From contig NC_088308.1 of the NCBI RefSeq assembly GCF_910592395.1, positions 28,101,501 through 28,165,500 of the forward strand: a stretch of 64,000 nt of DNA. Direction: 5' to 3'. This stretch comes from Lineus longissimus (taxonomy: Eukaryota; Nemertea; Pilidiophora; Heteronemertea; Lineidae). The stretch's first letter is position 1. Each line of letters begins with the position of its first letter. A program made the translations under genes and the position numbers. The notes under the pieces were generated by a model. That model ran no database searches and was not told the origin of the DNA. It was given only the letters and a program-made list of their open reading frames with translations. Below are positions 46,999-61,900 of this stretch, one piece after another.

Positions 46999-49900
46999 AT
47001 GGCTGGCAACTTTGCCGCCGTAGCCACGGTAAACAAGAAGAAACGGACTCGACGAGCGCTATCTAAAGGAGTCAGCTTTCAGAGACGCCCGAGCAGGGTT
47101 GGTCACGCGCCTGACTTAGATGGATGGGACAATGAGGCTTATGAGGACAATCTGTCATTACCGCATAATGCCATTCCTGTCACACAGGTAAGACGATTTA
47201 CCACCGGGATTTTCCCCAATACAGTCGCGTACCTATTGTTCAACATGCTAAAGCTGTGTTCGAACGTTTGGGAAAGAGAATGGCGTTAGCGGGTGGGTGC
47301 GTGTGTCAAGATGCCCTTCCCCGTCATGTTGATAGGTTCTGTGACCCCCTCGAGATTTAACATCTCGAATGTCTCATCATAGTGCGGGTATGTTGTGGCG
47401 ATGAATTGCAAATAAACGATTACTCATCTACTTCAAGAAATGATTATATACAGGTATTAGCAATCTTTAATAAATAACATGTGCTGTACATATTCAAAGA
47501 CCTGCCTTTTTGCTTTAGAATTTCACTTATAACCCCATGAGCGGATCCCTTTCAATATCATCGCATATAGGTCTATAGGTGGGGTATCTTTGGAAGTTCC
47601 CAGTGGGGTATCTTCAGTGAACAGTTACGATTATAATGCAGTAACGATCACCCAAAGTTAAATAGTACACCACGCGATCTTATCCTATCTGTGTTTATAA
47701 TACAATCGTGACGGATACGCTTGTCAAAAAACCCGGTCAAAAATCGCCGTTTTACAATGGAATATTTGGATTCCTTCAGAATTTGCTGATGGCAATTTCT
47801 GGCGACATCAGTCCCCTTTCGTCTGGGATACATACAGTCCTGTCGGGTTTATTTTGGCGTTTCAAATCAGCGACCATATGATCATGATTGGCCTACCAAA
47901 AGTAAGCGATATTTCGACGAGTCGATCACTTCTGAAAAAGTGAAATTTCCGTGTGTGGCGTTATGCCAGCCGACTGGCGAGGTCTTACACTCACTTTACA
48001 AGTTTGGTATTAAGTGTCGACCATAGGTACCGCCATTTTGGCTAGAACTTGAAATCTAAACGCAATTAAATCTCTTTCAAAACAAAGTGAATGGCACTTT
48101 CAGAGATCGGCAATTACTTCATTTTGAAGGCGTTCTAATTGATTTCGGATTTCAGGATATAGCCAAAATGGTGGGACATATTGGCAACCCTTAAATTGAT
48201 CAGATCGATGTAAAAACCTTTGTGGTTAAGACGGTTGTCAGTTCGAAAAGCTGATATTTTAGGATAAATTGAAAGAGGTTATCAAGTGCTGTTTCTGTAG
48301 GGCTATTCCATGATCTACTTCAAGCTGGGCATGGCGTTTATGCCGTCATCAATGAAAGGTGTCGCCATTCAGCATGACGGGGTCTAGCGAAAGACAATGG
48401 CACACCATTCACCAAAGGCGACTGTTTGCAATGATATGCTTCAATGGAGTAATCTAATCTCGTGTTTATTTCTGCCACGCTGCTACCATGATGAATCACG
48501 CAAACAGGTCGCTGATGGAACCAGGGTTATAATTAAGAATGTCCCGCTGGGTCATGATTTTGTTTGATTAGAATAAATCTGCTGACTGAATAGTAATTAT
48601 TTCATATAGACTTGCATTGATCCGAATCATGGTTTCATCATTACTAATCGTGTCCATAAATATTAACATATCACCTAGGTGTCCAGTGTCGGACATAAAC
48701 ATCACAAAACACCCAAATTGAAAAGCACCAGCGGGGAACAGGCCACTCTCCAAGTCCAATGCACACATGATATTCAAACATATTGTAGTATACCGCCTCA
48801 CCACATGGGAACAAGCCACGGGTTCAGGTTGGATTAGGAGAATTGAAAGCTCTATCCGTTCGTAAGAACTGACCCCATTTCAAACCACTGGAACACAAAT
48901 GTTTAAACCGGTATGATACAGATCCTTGAGTGCAAGAAGCTCCCTTTGCCGGTTGATACTTTTGAGTGTACTTTCCGTTTCTGAGAGTTGGAAATGAATG
49001 CGGGTGGGCCGGGAGTCTCTTCTTAGTTTTCCAGAGAACAACCTCCAAGGTTTTGAATCGGCATTCACCTCATTTTGAGTTCTAATTGCTTTAGGGTTTA
49101 AGTTCTAGCCAAAATGGGGGTGCCTAATGGTCAACCCTTACCAAGAGAAATACCAACAACCCTTGTAGTTTTTGGACCTATCAACACAGTGCCGGAACAA
49201 CGGTACACCATTAACGTGACCGTATTGACCATAAACAACATTTCAGCAGACGATGTATGTCTTGTAAGGCCGTATTCCAATTAAAAACGTCCAATAAATA
49301 CGCATTAACCACATTGGGAATACGCATTTACAATGAAAAAAAGTGGGATAATTCTCTCACTTCTAGTAGGTAAAACTAGTGTGAACAATATTTTTAACTA
49401 GCATATTCGCATGCCTTATAAAAGACCAAACTTTACATACAAAATTATCGGTTTCCCATCAAATCAACTCTCAGCACCTTTTAGTGAGTCAGTGGAACAT
49501 ATATTATTCATTTTGAAGGTGTGGGAATCTCATTAACCATCCCGAGGTTACCAGCCCCTCTTTGTAATGCTTAGACTTCCTGCGAGATCAGGAGTGGTCG
49601 TTTTGATTTGTTATGTTTAGGTCTGTTAAATTAATTATGGGGCGGAACCTTGGCTTGATGGCCAAGCCACAGCATTACTGTGCTCACCAGGCTTAGACGA
49701 GGCAATACAGTATATTCACGAAAATTTACTGTCAATTAGGACAGAAATCGACCGACATTGAACCATAAACCACCATTCCAACCACAGATTGGTTCGCATT
49801 TTTCAGAATGAAACTTGATGCCGGAAACGATTATCTGGTGGACATTTCAGAGAGAAATAACAATATTTTTCCAAAGAGTAAACCCTCCAAACGAATTTTC

Positions 49901-52900
49901 TGTTTTGTTGTTATTGCCAAGTAGGAGTACACTTCCGTTGTGGTCGGTTGTTAATGGTGTGCACCGAGCCGTTGTTAATGGCCGTACTCTATGCACGTAT
50001 CGAGATTTGTTCCTAATTATCTCACGAATCGAAGTCATGTTTGACAACTACTACATGAGCCGAAGGCCTGACGATTCCTCCGGTTATTAAAGAGGTCGTT
50101 AATGTGCACTGAACACAGTAATATTCAAACTTTTCAAAGGGGTATCGACGCCGAATTATCAATGTTTATCAATCATTGCAACTTGTTCACAATCCCATCG
50201 CCCACTGTGATCAATACCTATACCTCTATATTACAATTCTGTAGGCTGCAAGAGAGGGCCTGGTTGATGTCGTCCAGTGTCACATCCAGAATAACCCAAG
50301 ATGTGTCTTCACTCGGGAAGATGGGAACGAATGCACTCCTCTCCATCAGGCGGCCAGGTTCAACAGGGTGTCCGTTGTTAATATGCTACTAGAGGCAGGA
50401 GCAGGTGGGTGGCAGAACAATCTACGTATATTTTGATGATATTTCTTTCAATAGGAACATCACTTTGCAAAGGCCACTCTTCCACGCCACATGCTTTATA
50501 TCGGCGTCTTTGTGATGAGCAAGAGAGCTATCTCATGCACACACTTTATGGATACCGGAAGTTTTATTCTGTATTTGAAATAGATCAACTTAAAGTCATG
50601 ACTAATCTTGGTTGAGCCCCATAAAATCTTTTCCCGTCGATCATTTGACCAATATTGATTGAACCGGCCATCTGCCCTTTCAGAGGCGAATGCGAGTGAG
50701 TCAATGGGCCTGACTCCTCTTCACCTATCGGCTAGATACAACTCTGCCGACTCCGTCCAGGCCCTGATCAAATACGGTGCCAGTGTGAACGCCCGAGACC
50801 AACGTGGTAAAACAGCCGTCCACTACGCCGCCAGGAGGGGCTTCAACTCGGTTGTGAAGGTCAGCATCTTTATCAACTGAATTATTTGGTAACCACCACC
50901 TTTGTTGACTATACCGGTGGCGCCGAACTGAGCGCTTGTTATTAAATCTCAGCAATCACCCAACTCACCTATGGAAATCATGAGTAAAGAATTGTCAGTG
51001 TATGACTGGTCACACTTCTTGTTTATATAGCTGAAGCGTGTCTTTACCTGATATCAAAACACATATTTCTTCCTTTTTTCAGGAACTGTTGTCCCCTGAG
51101 GACTCGAATGTCAACATCCAAGATGACGATAAGATCACGCCACTACACGAGGCAGCAACGGGAGGGCAGAAGACCGTCTGCGAAATATTGGTACGTCTCA
51201 TGATGAAAAATGCTGACCTAAACAAAAACTTCAGCCCTTTCAGTCGAGGCGGTATCTACGATTGGTGAAAATTTAGGATGCGGTCACTGAAAGCCTAATC
51301 ACCCACCGACTTTTTTCTTCACAGGTCGAAAAAGGCGCTGATCCATGGTCACGTGACGTGAGTGACATCACTCCACTGATCAACGCAGCTAGTGTCGGAA
51401 GCGTAGAAGTCATTAATGCCTTGTTAGAAGCTGGTATGTTGAAAACTAGATTATATTAAATGAAATAGCACCGAACTGGAGGTGTTGGTTGTTTCTCCAA
51501 GATGCTGTACATTCGTGACATCAAAAATCAAATGTTGTAACCATGATTTTAGAATGACCAACTATACTGCAATCCGGGAAGAATAAGGTGTTGTTATGTT
51601 AATACACAGGGATTTCATCTTTCTCTCACCAAAATGATGAATGGTTTTGAAAATGATATCGGGGAAAAACTTACAGTAAAGCGGTACTTCAAGCGATCAA
51701 CTCTCCTGCTTGCAAGTTGTGGTTGGGACAAGTATAGAGATAAAGCTGTTTGTGACACTTTCCTTTAATCGTTTCTCGTCCATCCAGTCTCTAAAGACTC
51801 TCTAAAAGATGAACCCAAACAGGCAGAGTACCTGTCATTGGTGGATGACGAGGGAAGTAATGCTCTCCAGACGGCAGCACAGAACGGACATCTGAAGGTG
51901 AGGACCCATCTCAGTCAAGAGGTCCCTGTAAATGCCGTTGGATCTCAGATTCGGGTTAGCCGCAGTCCGATGTTTTCTTTTGCTCGTTCCTAACGGTGTT
52001 GATAAACTGAGTGGTTCAGGTATCAGTAGCAGATAACTGCCCCCTTCTAGGAAAATATGTCCTTACCTTTTGTTGACGGATTAAGGTTCGGTATAGAGAC
52101 ACAAGACTTTCAATAGCCAAAGATGAAAAGCGCATTGTAGAATCTTTTGTCCGCAAGACACTCTGTCCTAAGACAGATTTTCCTACAACTTCGATAATTT
52201 GATATCGGACTTCTGTAAATGTAAAGAGACGTCTATAGCAATATTGGAGTTTCAAATTGACGGCAAAGGACAGGGTTTCTGAAAGGTACACGAAAGGTCA
52301 AAACCATCCACAAAGGATGACCTCTCCCAACTTAATGTTGCAAAATAACATATCTCTCTTCCAGGTGGTGGAACTCTTGTTGTCGAAGGGCATCGATATA
52401 AACTCAATGAAGGTGAGCTTCGTTTTCTCTGTCTTAGGGAAAGCAGCACGAATACTTTACTTTCAGTTTCATGAGCAAAATGTACGACCTACATGCATAT
52501 CAGTGCCATCTTGCTTTCTGTAAATTTACAAAACAACGTCGAGGTGACAAAATCATCTTCGTGAAGTTCGGCTCTTGTCTGGGAGTGGAGACATTGGAAA
52601 GAGAAAAGCTTTTTTTTTCATTTCCATATTGAGTGAACTCTCTCTTTGTCTCTATTAGTCTCATCGCCGGCGCACCGATAAGAAGGTAAAGTCCTCACCA
52701 TCCTTCCCTCTTCGTGCGTTTGTTTGGATGTATGTTCTGTCGTAATTGAGTGCTGTGTTTGTGTTTTAACCCCTTACTCGTCAAATCTAACCAGAATTAC
52801 TCTAACGTATGTATCATATACATGGCTATCTATCATTTTGGTTTAACCAACCGAACCAAAGAAGATTTCATCTGAAAAGTCTAAATGTGAGGGAGTAGGC

Positions 52901-55900
52901 TTCCATGTGGCATTGTGGCATGGGTTGTAATCTTAGTCGCAGCTAGAGTTGTATTTTCCTCATCATGGCAGAAGGAGCTATCCGAGAGGGGCCATTTTGA
53001 CTTTATAGACCACATTAGCCTAAGTGATGAAATAAGATCACAGTTATATATATGAATACCATTTAATGTTGTGGCGTGATAGTGTGCCGTTTGCATGTTT
53101 GCCGAGTTCGTGTGACCAACTACACCTTCACAAACCTGGTTTCACCAGTCTTAGAACAGTCAAGCTTAGTTCTGTAAAGCTTGTTACTATTCAAAGTCAC
53201 CGTTCTGATTGCAGGTCAATAAACAGACAGCGCTGCATGTTGCCGTCACAAACGGGTTCAAGGAAATTGTTGAATATCTTTTGAAACAAGGAGCAGAGGC
53301 TAACCCACGTGACACAGAACAAATGACCCCCATACACAGGTAAGCACAGAGAGTTCTATCTAACCAAGTGTCAAACCCACGACCTTCTGGTTTATAGCTC
53401 CAGCTAGGAAAATGACCATTTTCATATCGAATTTGGTGTCTATGAATATGGTCAGACCATCATTAAGGCATTGTTCCCTTCGTCATCGCAATGTTTATGG
53501 CTGGTAATCAACTGTTTGTTTCTCTCCTTGCCTTTGTGATTGACGTTTCACGCATCGTAGAGCGTGGCCAAAAAGTGACCAAAAAATAGGAAGAACAAAG
53601 ACACTTCTTTTCGACGTATAAAACAACATATAAAACAACATGTCGAATGAGGAATGGAAAGAGCACACATATGGAAAAGAAGATGTTTGTGGCGTCCATA
53701 GTAACAGTAGGTTAACACTGATTGGACAAGGCGTGAGGCGGTGGGTTTTTTTTGCTTTTACGCTGCACCCCAATGACTTGCACGAAAACAACCCTAAAAT
53801 CACATGCGTTGTGAATTTCATCTGAAACAGCGTCAAATATCATTCACCGATGTCAGGAGGCAATAACTGAGGATTAAGATTATTTTGATATATATAGGGC
53901 CCCGGTATATATGTAGGTATCATTAGCAAGGTCGCAATCAGTAACCTCTCCAAAGGTAACGGGTATAAACTCAAATGGAGGCGGTTAAATGCTGATTTTG
54001 TGGCTAACATAATCGCATTCTTGACTGTTTGCGCCACAATCACGGCATTGATGATTTTTAAACCAATTCGGCAATGTAAACCGCAGAATTCACTTACCTT
54101 TTGAAGAAATGCTACTGCACTACGCTTGGAGTCCAACGACTGAAATGGTTGTTGGTTCAGGCAAGGTTTAATATTTGTAGCCAGGTCTAGTAGGGCTTAT
54201 TCTGGATGTGTGTCGGGTTATTGATCACAAAGCTCTCATGAATGCTTGGAAATTCTGCTTCGTCACTGCACTGTCTGCAAAATTCCATTGACCTTCGACT
54301 TCAACTTCAACCTGTTACTCTTACTCACTTGATATTCTTCAAGTGGTAAGGATAGGTATGCATCTGGATGACAGGGCCCGGTGTGCAAGGGATAGTAGTC
54401 CTAGGGCTGATAGTCCGTGTAACAATAGCCCGCATTGCTAAATGTTTTGGTTAGGGTTAGCGGTACTATAGATCATGCTGCTTAATTGGTCAAATACAAT
54501 GCTACCGGACTATGACTCCAGGGGGACTATATCCGCTGTCACACCGGATTTGAGAAGCCAGGATTTGTATTCTGGATGAACTGGCATGGATTTAGGACTA
54601 GAATTCCTCACATGCATTTGTGATGGACTCTATGATTTAGAATAGCATAATACACGCCTCTGGAATTTTATCCTTTATCTCTTTGAGGATCCTAGGGTTC
54701 ATTTCGTCAACCGGGATTCTTGTCTGGTTTATTCAAGTTCGTAAGTCTTGCTTACTTCCTCTACCTTGAAAACTATATCATTAATTTCCCCCAGGTTGTG
54801 CGGTTTGGACATTGGCATGTTGGACAATTCTTCCTTCGTGAAAACACGATTATGCGTTTTTAATCGGCTTAGGTCCAGAGGAGATTCACCAAATTAATAA
54901 CAGGAATGAGTGATCTAACATACTCAGTGAAAGGCTAGAGTCACTAGATCTCTTCAGCCTCAGACATAGGAGAGAGGTGATTTGATAAGCTTGTTCCAAA
55001 TATTACATGAAACGGATTTGGCGAACTATCTGTGTGGCGGCGACGCATTACTCTCCGTATATAGGATCATGAATTTAAAGACAGACGACGTATCTGTACT
55101 CTGATATTTCCTTTAATTAATCATGCATTGCGTGAAAGATATTGTAAAACATCAGCAGCTTCAGGGTAGGGTTCATATCATTCAGCGGTTTCACAACGCA
55201 GCTGGACTCCCTGACCGGGGCAATCCATTGCGTCATCTTAATTTGGTCTCCTTATGGACTGCCACAAAAAGCGGGAATTCGTGCAACTGGACGATTAGCC
55301 AATGGACATTGCTTTAACGAAACTGTAAGTGCATTTTCTGTCACCGAATCAGAATATTCGACGTATACCGCTCTGGCATTAATAGCGTAGCTGATATTTA
55401 TACACTTCTTTCCCATACTGCATATCTCCCATGGTTTAGATGGTACACGCACGCACAGCGCTGTATCGTTAGTTGACCTACAATGTACCTGTGAATAAAC
55501 ATCAAACAACACGATTCATGGAGTATGAAGATGACAAATCGCTGTTGGCTCTAACACGTGAACAGGGTATCAATCTCTTTGTTCCAAAAACATTAACAAA
55601 TAAGGACAAAAGGTTTCAAAATCAATAAGAAAATATGAAGCGGACGGAAGAAAGAACAGATGACAAGGACCTAATAAATATGTCCATAACATCTCTGAAA
55701 CAAGGCCTATTACTTCATGACTTTGCCAGGCCAATATATTTGTACTACATGCACATATCCACTCCAGGCTTCAGAATTATGTATGTCTGAAGTCTAGCTT
55801 GTGTCTGCATGCGATTTGATATCATATTTACGAAATTCGGTTGATTTGTCGTGAAACCGGTAGCGCATTTTAGAGAACCCACTGCGGTCATAGGCTTTCA

Positions 55901-58900
55901 TACTTTCAGAGATGCAGTTTCAAAGTTGAGTTGGTGTCTTTCAGAGTTGAAACTGTTTCAGAGTTGATCCGTAACAGACGTAGGCCTATCAAGGGCGGAG
56001 TGCCCCAACCCAAAGGAGAATCCTTGTAGAAGATGTCCCTGGTCGATATTACAGTTACAGGGATAGTCTCCTCTGAGGGGGCAGGCCAAAGGAGAATCCT
56101 TCTAGAAGATGTCCATGTTCGTCATTGCAGTTGCATAGATAGTCTCCTCTATGGGGGCAGGCCTGGTAGAACCCACACCGTGGATGACATGGCATGCAGT
56201 AGGCCTATCAAGGGCGGAGTGCCCCAACCCAAAGGAGAATCCTTCTAGAAGATGTCCCTGTTCGTCATTGCAGTTGCATAGATAGTCTCTGAGGGGGTAG
56301 GCCTGGTAGAACCTATCCTGGTTGAGATGGCATGTAGTAGACCTATCAAGAGCAGTGCCTCATCCCAAGAGAGAATCCAGACGGAGGAAAGAACAGATGA
56401 CAATGACCTAATATGTCCATAACATCTCTGAAGCAAGGCCTATACTTCATGACTTTGCCAGGCCAATATATATGTACTACATGCACATGTACATTGTGTC
56501 TTTTATCCAGGCTTCAGAATTATGTATGTGTGAAGTCTAGCTTGTGTCTGCATGCGATTTGATATCATATTTACGGAATTCGGTTGATTTGTCGTGAAAC
56601 CGGTAGCGCATCGACCCCACTGCGGTCTTAGGCTAACTAATCATCAAAAGAAACCAAGGTGATCATTAATAAAATTATTCCAACCACAGGTAGCATCGTT
56701 GTCGAACAAACCGTCCCGGGTATACCACAATCTCCACTCAACCCTACCCGGGTGACCCGGTATAACGCAACATCCTAACAACATATCACGGACCAACCCG
56801 GTATAATGCAAACTTCATCCAACCCTACCCGGGCCGCTACGTAGCGCCCCGGTACAACGCAATCTCCCGACAACCTATCACGGAGCGGCCCGGTATAACG
56901 CCAACACCATCCAACCCTTCCCGGGCCGCTACGTAGCGCCCCGGGACAAAGCTATCTCCAAACAATCTGTCCCGGGCCGCGTCGTAGCGACCCGGGTCAC
57001 TATCTAGGCCTATTTTACTGCTGGGGTAATTAGCGCTACCTATCAATGTGCACCGGGCCTAGAAATTCTTTGTGATTACGACCATTTGACATGGAGTTTT
57101 ATCTTATTTTGTACCGGGAGTCGACCTTATGGACTGTAAGAGCCGTGGTGATGGACTTTTGTTCCACTTTGACCGTGGGTCGCAGATCATTTGATAGGGG
57201 CAGTACCGGTATTGGTGTTGGTAGACATATGCCGAATCCCAGAAATAATAAATCCCAATCCATTTAATAGACTGTTTGTACTGAACAATATGTAATGTAC
57301 TAGTTGGATGTTTGATAAATCATTGCAAATGACAGGATAATGAGATGACATAGCCATGTCTGCCTAATGATACTGACGTTAACGATGTACATAATTATTT
57401 TGTGCATATTTGTCAACATAACGGTAATAGAATGCTGCGGCACTTTGTTCATTGACTACTCAATCATCCGCTCATATCACGTGGAACATTCAGACACTGG
57501 GAATAGCGTGACTGAATCTAATGTTGTACGTCCAGATAAGCACAGTAGGCCTACTGATCAGATGACATAAACACAGAATGATGCCATTTTCAAGGTTTTA
57601 ATATGCCAAATGTGTATAAGCAACAAATAGTTCCGTAGCAATTAATGCCGAGTTTCCACATTGACCAAGGTTACGGATAATATTCTAGAACAGAGTAATC
57701 AAGAGATAGCTTGCTATGTGTTCAAGATGAAACTGTTAGACCCTTTGTTCAGTGCAGTTGGTCCTGTTGTCCCCTCAACATTGGCTACCACTTGATAGCA
57801 TTTCAAGAACCCGGAATGAGTTTAAAGTAAGGATGTTCTGCATGTAAGTGGCAAGGTATCACGCGAACCTACCTTTGGTTTAGAATTGTATCCATTCACT
57901 TTACAATGTAAATATATTATTATTTTCCCCTATTTCCCCCAGAGCTGCCCTGCATGGACGAGAGGACACGATACAGACTATCATGAAACATGTAAGTAAC
58001 AGTTATGCATTTCGATTTGGTTTTCGTGTGGGAGATGATACGAACTTGAAATACCACCCGAGCTATAACGTGTTGCTTGTCTTCTCGTACTACTACACCA
58101 GTTTATGACAGTTTCGAACTGGGCCGGATCATGAGAGCAATTTCATCAATTTCATCTAACTGTGTAATCCTAATAATCTCATCACGACATACCTTGCTTA
58201 CCAGGGCGGAGACCTTAATGCCATGGACCGGGACAACCTAACTCCACTGCACTGTGCCTGCTGGAAGGGTCACCCAGTAACGACCAAACTTCTCGTAGAG
58301 AATGGAGCACAGTTTTCTGCCGTGGATACTTCATTGAGGACGTGCTTGCATTGGGCAGTCCAGAATGGACAGTATGACGTCTTACAACCAGTACTCCAGG
58401 TAAAGATACTGTTATACGAGAGTAATCTACAATATGGATGTAACATTTCATGTGAAATACAGGTCCAGCCACATAGGACAGCAGTGTGGTTTCAGGATGA
58501 CTAATCCACAGCTCTACATTTATATTGACCTGTCATCACTGGGCATCAGTCCACCTCCTTTGCGTCGCATGTCATTGGTCAACGACGTTAAATTGGTGTG
58601 AAACTCTAGAACACGTACAAAAGCTGTCAATATGGCGTCTGCCAGATCATTTAAGTACAAAATACTCATGTTTAAGATCTTTATGTTAAGGGAACCCATG
58701 GTCACTTTGAAGAGGTGAGAGGGCATGTTTTATTGTCTCGATGTATCTTTGGTTGATTCACTGTCACATCTCATTTCTTCTACATTTCATTTTAAAAGTT
58801 AGAGTTATTATACACATGAATATTTAAGGCTAGCATGCTGCTTAGGCTTGTATCTGTATCTTCTTCTCAAAGCTGAGTCTCTGTGCACATTGAGATCTGA

Positions 58901-61900
58901 CAGCAAGACACTGCACATTGTCTATAGTTAGTCAAAGCCCTTGATTCTCACGACGTAGGCAGAGAGTTTCTAGCTTACGTGGATCCGATTCAAAGTCAGA
59001 ATTAATCATTGCAGTTAAATGTTCCTTGTCCTAAGACGGTACCTTGGTTGATAACTATAACTGAGAGAAACACCATGTACGGATAATGCTAACAGACATT
59101 ATGAGTAAATGAAACCTTTGCTGGTGCCTTCCTTTCAGATGAATGGTGCCAGGACAATAGTGGACTGGAAGGACAACATGGACCAGACTGCCCTCCATTA
59201 TGCTGCAGCCATCGGGAACACAGCGGTAAGCATGTCATCCTGCCTCATTCCACCTTCAGGAGAAGCAGGGGCCATTGCCTTACCTTTAAAAGTAACTTGA
59301 TCTCAAAGAGATCAGTAGCATCTAGGTTTGCATCAAAATAATTTGCCAGCTCTTCAATTAACGAGCTGCAACAAAGCGTCCGGGTATTGTAGTTCGTTCA
59401 ATATCGTGTTGACTTTGAATGAATCGACACTTTCAGTATTGGCCATTTTATCGTCACCAACACAAAGTTGGCGGCCCGGTTCGCCTTCGGCCCGGTTCAT
59501 CTTCCACATTCGTTTAATGTGACCATATTCTATCTCAGATCCTGCAGCGATTGCTTGAGTTTGGTGCGAATCCTTCGCAAACCGACCTGGAGGGGAAGAC
59601 ACCTCTTCACATAGCCAGCGAGTAAGTACAACTTCTTTTTACCGTGAAATGAAACCAAAAAAGAAGTTTTGAAAGCGTTTATTAGCAGCCAACAGATATT
59701 TCATATTAGCGTAAGTTTTACATTCATGACATTGACACATAGTCAGTTTTACATTGATAACATAGATATATAGTTAAGTTCTACATTGACGATGGCGTAG
59801 ATGCATTGCAAGTTCTACATTGACGATGGCGTAGATGCATTGAAAGTTCTACATTGACGATGGCGTAGATGCATTGCAAGTTCTACATTGACGATGGCGT
59901 AGATGCATTGCAAGTTCTACATTGACGATGTCGTAGATGCATTGCAAGTTCTACATTGACGATGGCGTAGATGCATTGCAAGTTCTACATTGACGATGTC
60001 GTAGATGCATTGCAAGTTCTACATTGACGATGTCGTAGATGCATTGCAAGTTCTACATTGACGATGGCGTAGATGCATTGCAAGTTCTGCATTGATGATG
60101 GCGTAGATGCACAGACAGTTTTGCATTGATGATAACATGGATGCATAATTTGCAAGTGGAACCACAGGATGTTCAAATGGTATAGTGTTGAAGGTTGACA
60201 GTCCTAACCCTGTGAGCAATATATCTGTGTCGTTTTTTTAGAAAGGGCAACATTGGTTGCGCTGAGAGCTTGGTAGCAGCCAGCAAAGGCGAGCTGAACG
60301 ACCCGGATGTGGACGGTATGTCTCCTCTTCTCCTGGCGAGCTCCAATGGTAACAGACAGATGGTCAAGGTTCTTACAGCACTTGGGGCGGATAATTCGAC
60401 GAAGTAAGTGAAAAGGACCTTATGATGCTTTCTAAAGGGTTGATTGGAATTCTTAACAATTACACGATGACCACGGCATAGTCTATAGATTGAAGAGGAA
60501 GTCATTCATGCCGAGGGAACAAGCAGTTATACAGAGACTCAGCATTATTGACGTGGGTCTCCTTCATCTCAGTGTGGTGACATGATGACATGTATCATAA
60601 TGCTGTTAAGATTTGAAGTTATGTCTGTTAAATCCAATATAATAACATTATTGTTTCTTCAGAGACGACCAGAAAAGGACAGCTCTGATGCTGGCAGCTA
60701 CGAATGGGCACTCTTCTGTCGTATCCATTCTCGTGGATGACCATGCCGATGTCCACGCCACTGACAGATACAAGGTTACTATTGCCAAGTCAGTCGAACA
60801 GTTCATTCCATCACTGAGCATTGTTGAAGGTCAAATGCGGAAACAACAATCATTTATGACTACGTATATATATGAACCATGTTGAGAATGGCTGTGCGAC
60901 TGCCCAATTTCGAAATGTTAATAAAACAATACGTCGCGCAACTTGATAAGTCTATGTCAGTTAATAATAAAATTAAGTTTGATTCTGACAGGCGACATCA
61001 TCACCACCATCAGCATGTCTAACGGTGACAATACCTGAAACCATATACGTTTTGAATACGGGTAGCTTTTTTCTGTTTTTCAAGAACACAGCGCTTCACT
61101 ACGCATGTGCCAACAACCAAACCCAAACCGTGAAGCTTCTATTGGCGAAGAAGGCTGACGTTATAGCAAAGAATAACAAAAATGATACCCCGCTGGACCT
61201 GGCGATGCAAAATCTATCGAATGAAGCAGCCATTGCAATTCTACAGAGTGACAAGTATGTCTTGATTCCTAATCTGTTATAAACTAAGTTCCTCAGTCTC
61301 CCGGTATTCTCAGAACAGTTAAACCCCTGACGCCCTAATACATAAGGAGACCTAATAAGGAGGACACAATGGGCAGCCAGGGGAGTCTAGGAACAGTTGG
61401 CTTTACCGAAGTAACCACAAACTCGCCCGGTTTTGCACTTGTTTCCAATAATGACGGTATTGGTTCAGTTCGCACGTTCGTGGTTGGTTCTTTGTAAAGA
61501 GTAGATACGAAGACAGTTGGTCAGCTTGTAGAAATCTCTTCGCGATACAAAGCCTTGATACCCATTTTCATTGCCTAACTCACCGGATTTTACTGACAGG
61601 TGGCGGAGAGCAATGGAAGCTCGAGATAAGAAGGGCAACACCCCGATGAAGAAGTTGATCAAGAGGCTACCTGAGGCAGCGAAGGTGGTGATGGATCAGT
61701 GTGTGAAAATCTCATCTGATGACCCCGCAGATATAGACCTTGAGGTAGCCTTACAAAGTCAATCTACCAGTCAGGTTCCCAGAGACCAATGAGAAACGTT
61801 GCTTTTATAAATTGCACAGTAACTTCCACTATCTGCATTGCAGTCTGCCTAGAATTGAGGTACCGTACCGGTATGGTAGGATTTATCCTTTCTTCCTGTA

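Larger units (their letters stand above)
53340..57942. other. Large repeat-rich intron of the TRPA gene
   Basis: 4.6 kb between the exons ending PIH-R and starting AALHGRED. It holds a MITE, a SINE fragment, duplicated blocks and a GC-rich minisatellite (listed separately). No exon recognised. Confidence 0.6.

Noticed and set aside
52554-52640. Extra TRPA coding exon before the 27-nt microexon
   Set aside because: No frame in this stretch links in phase to the flanking exons with acceptor and donor signals; only the 27-nt segment does.
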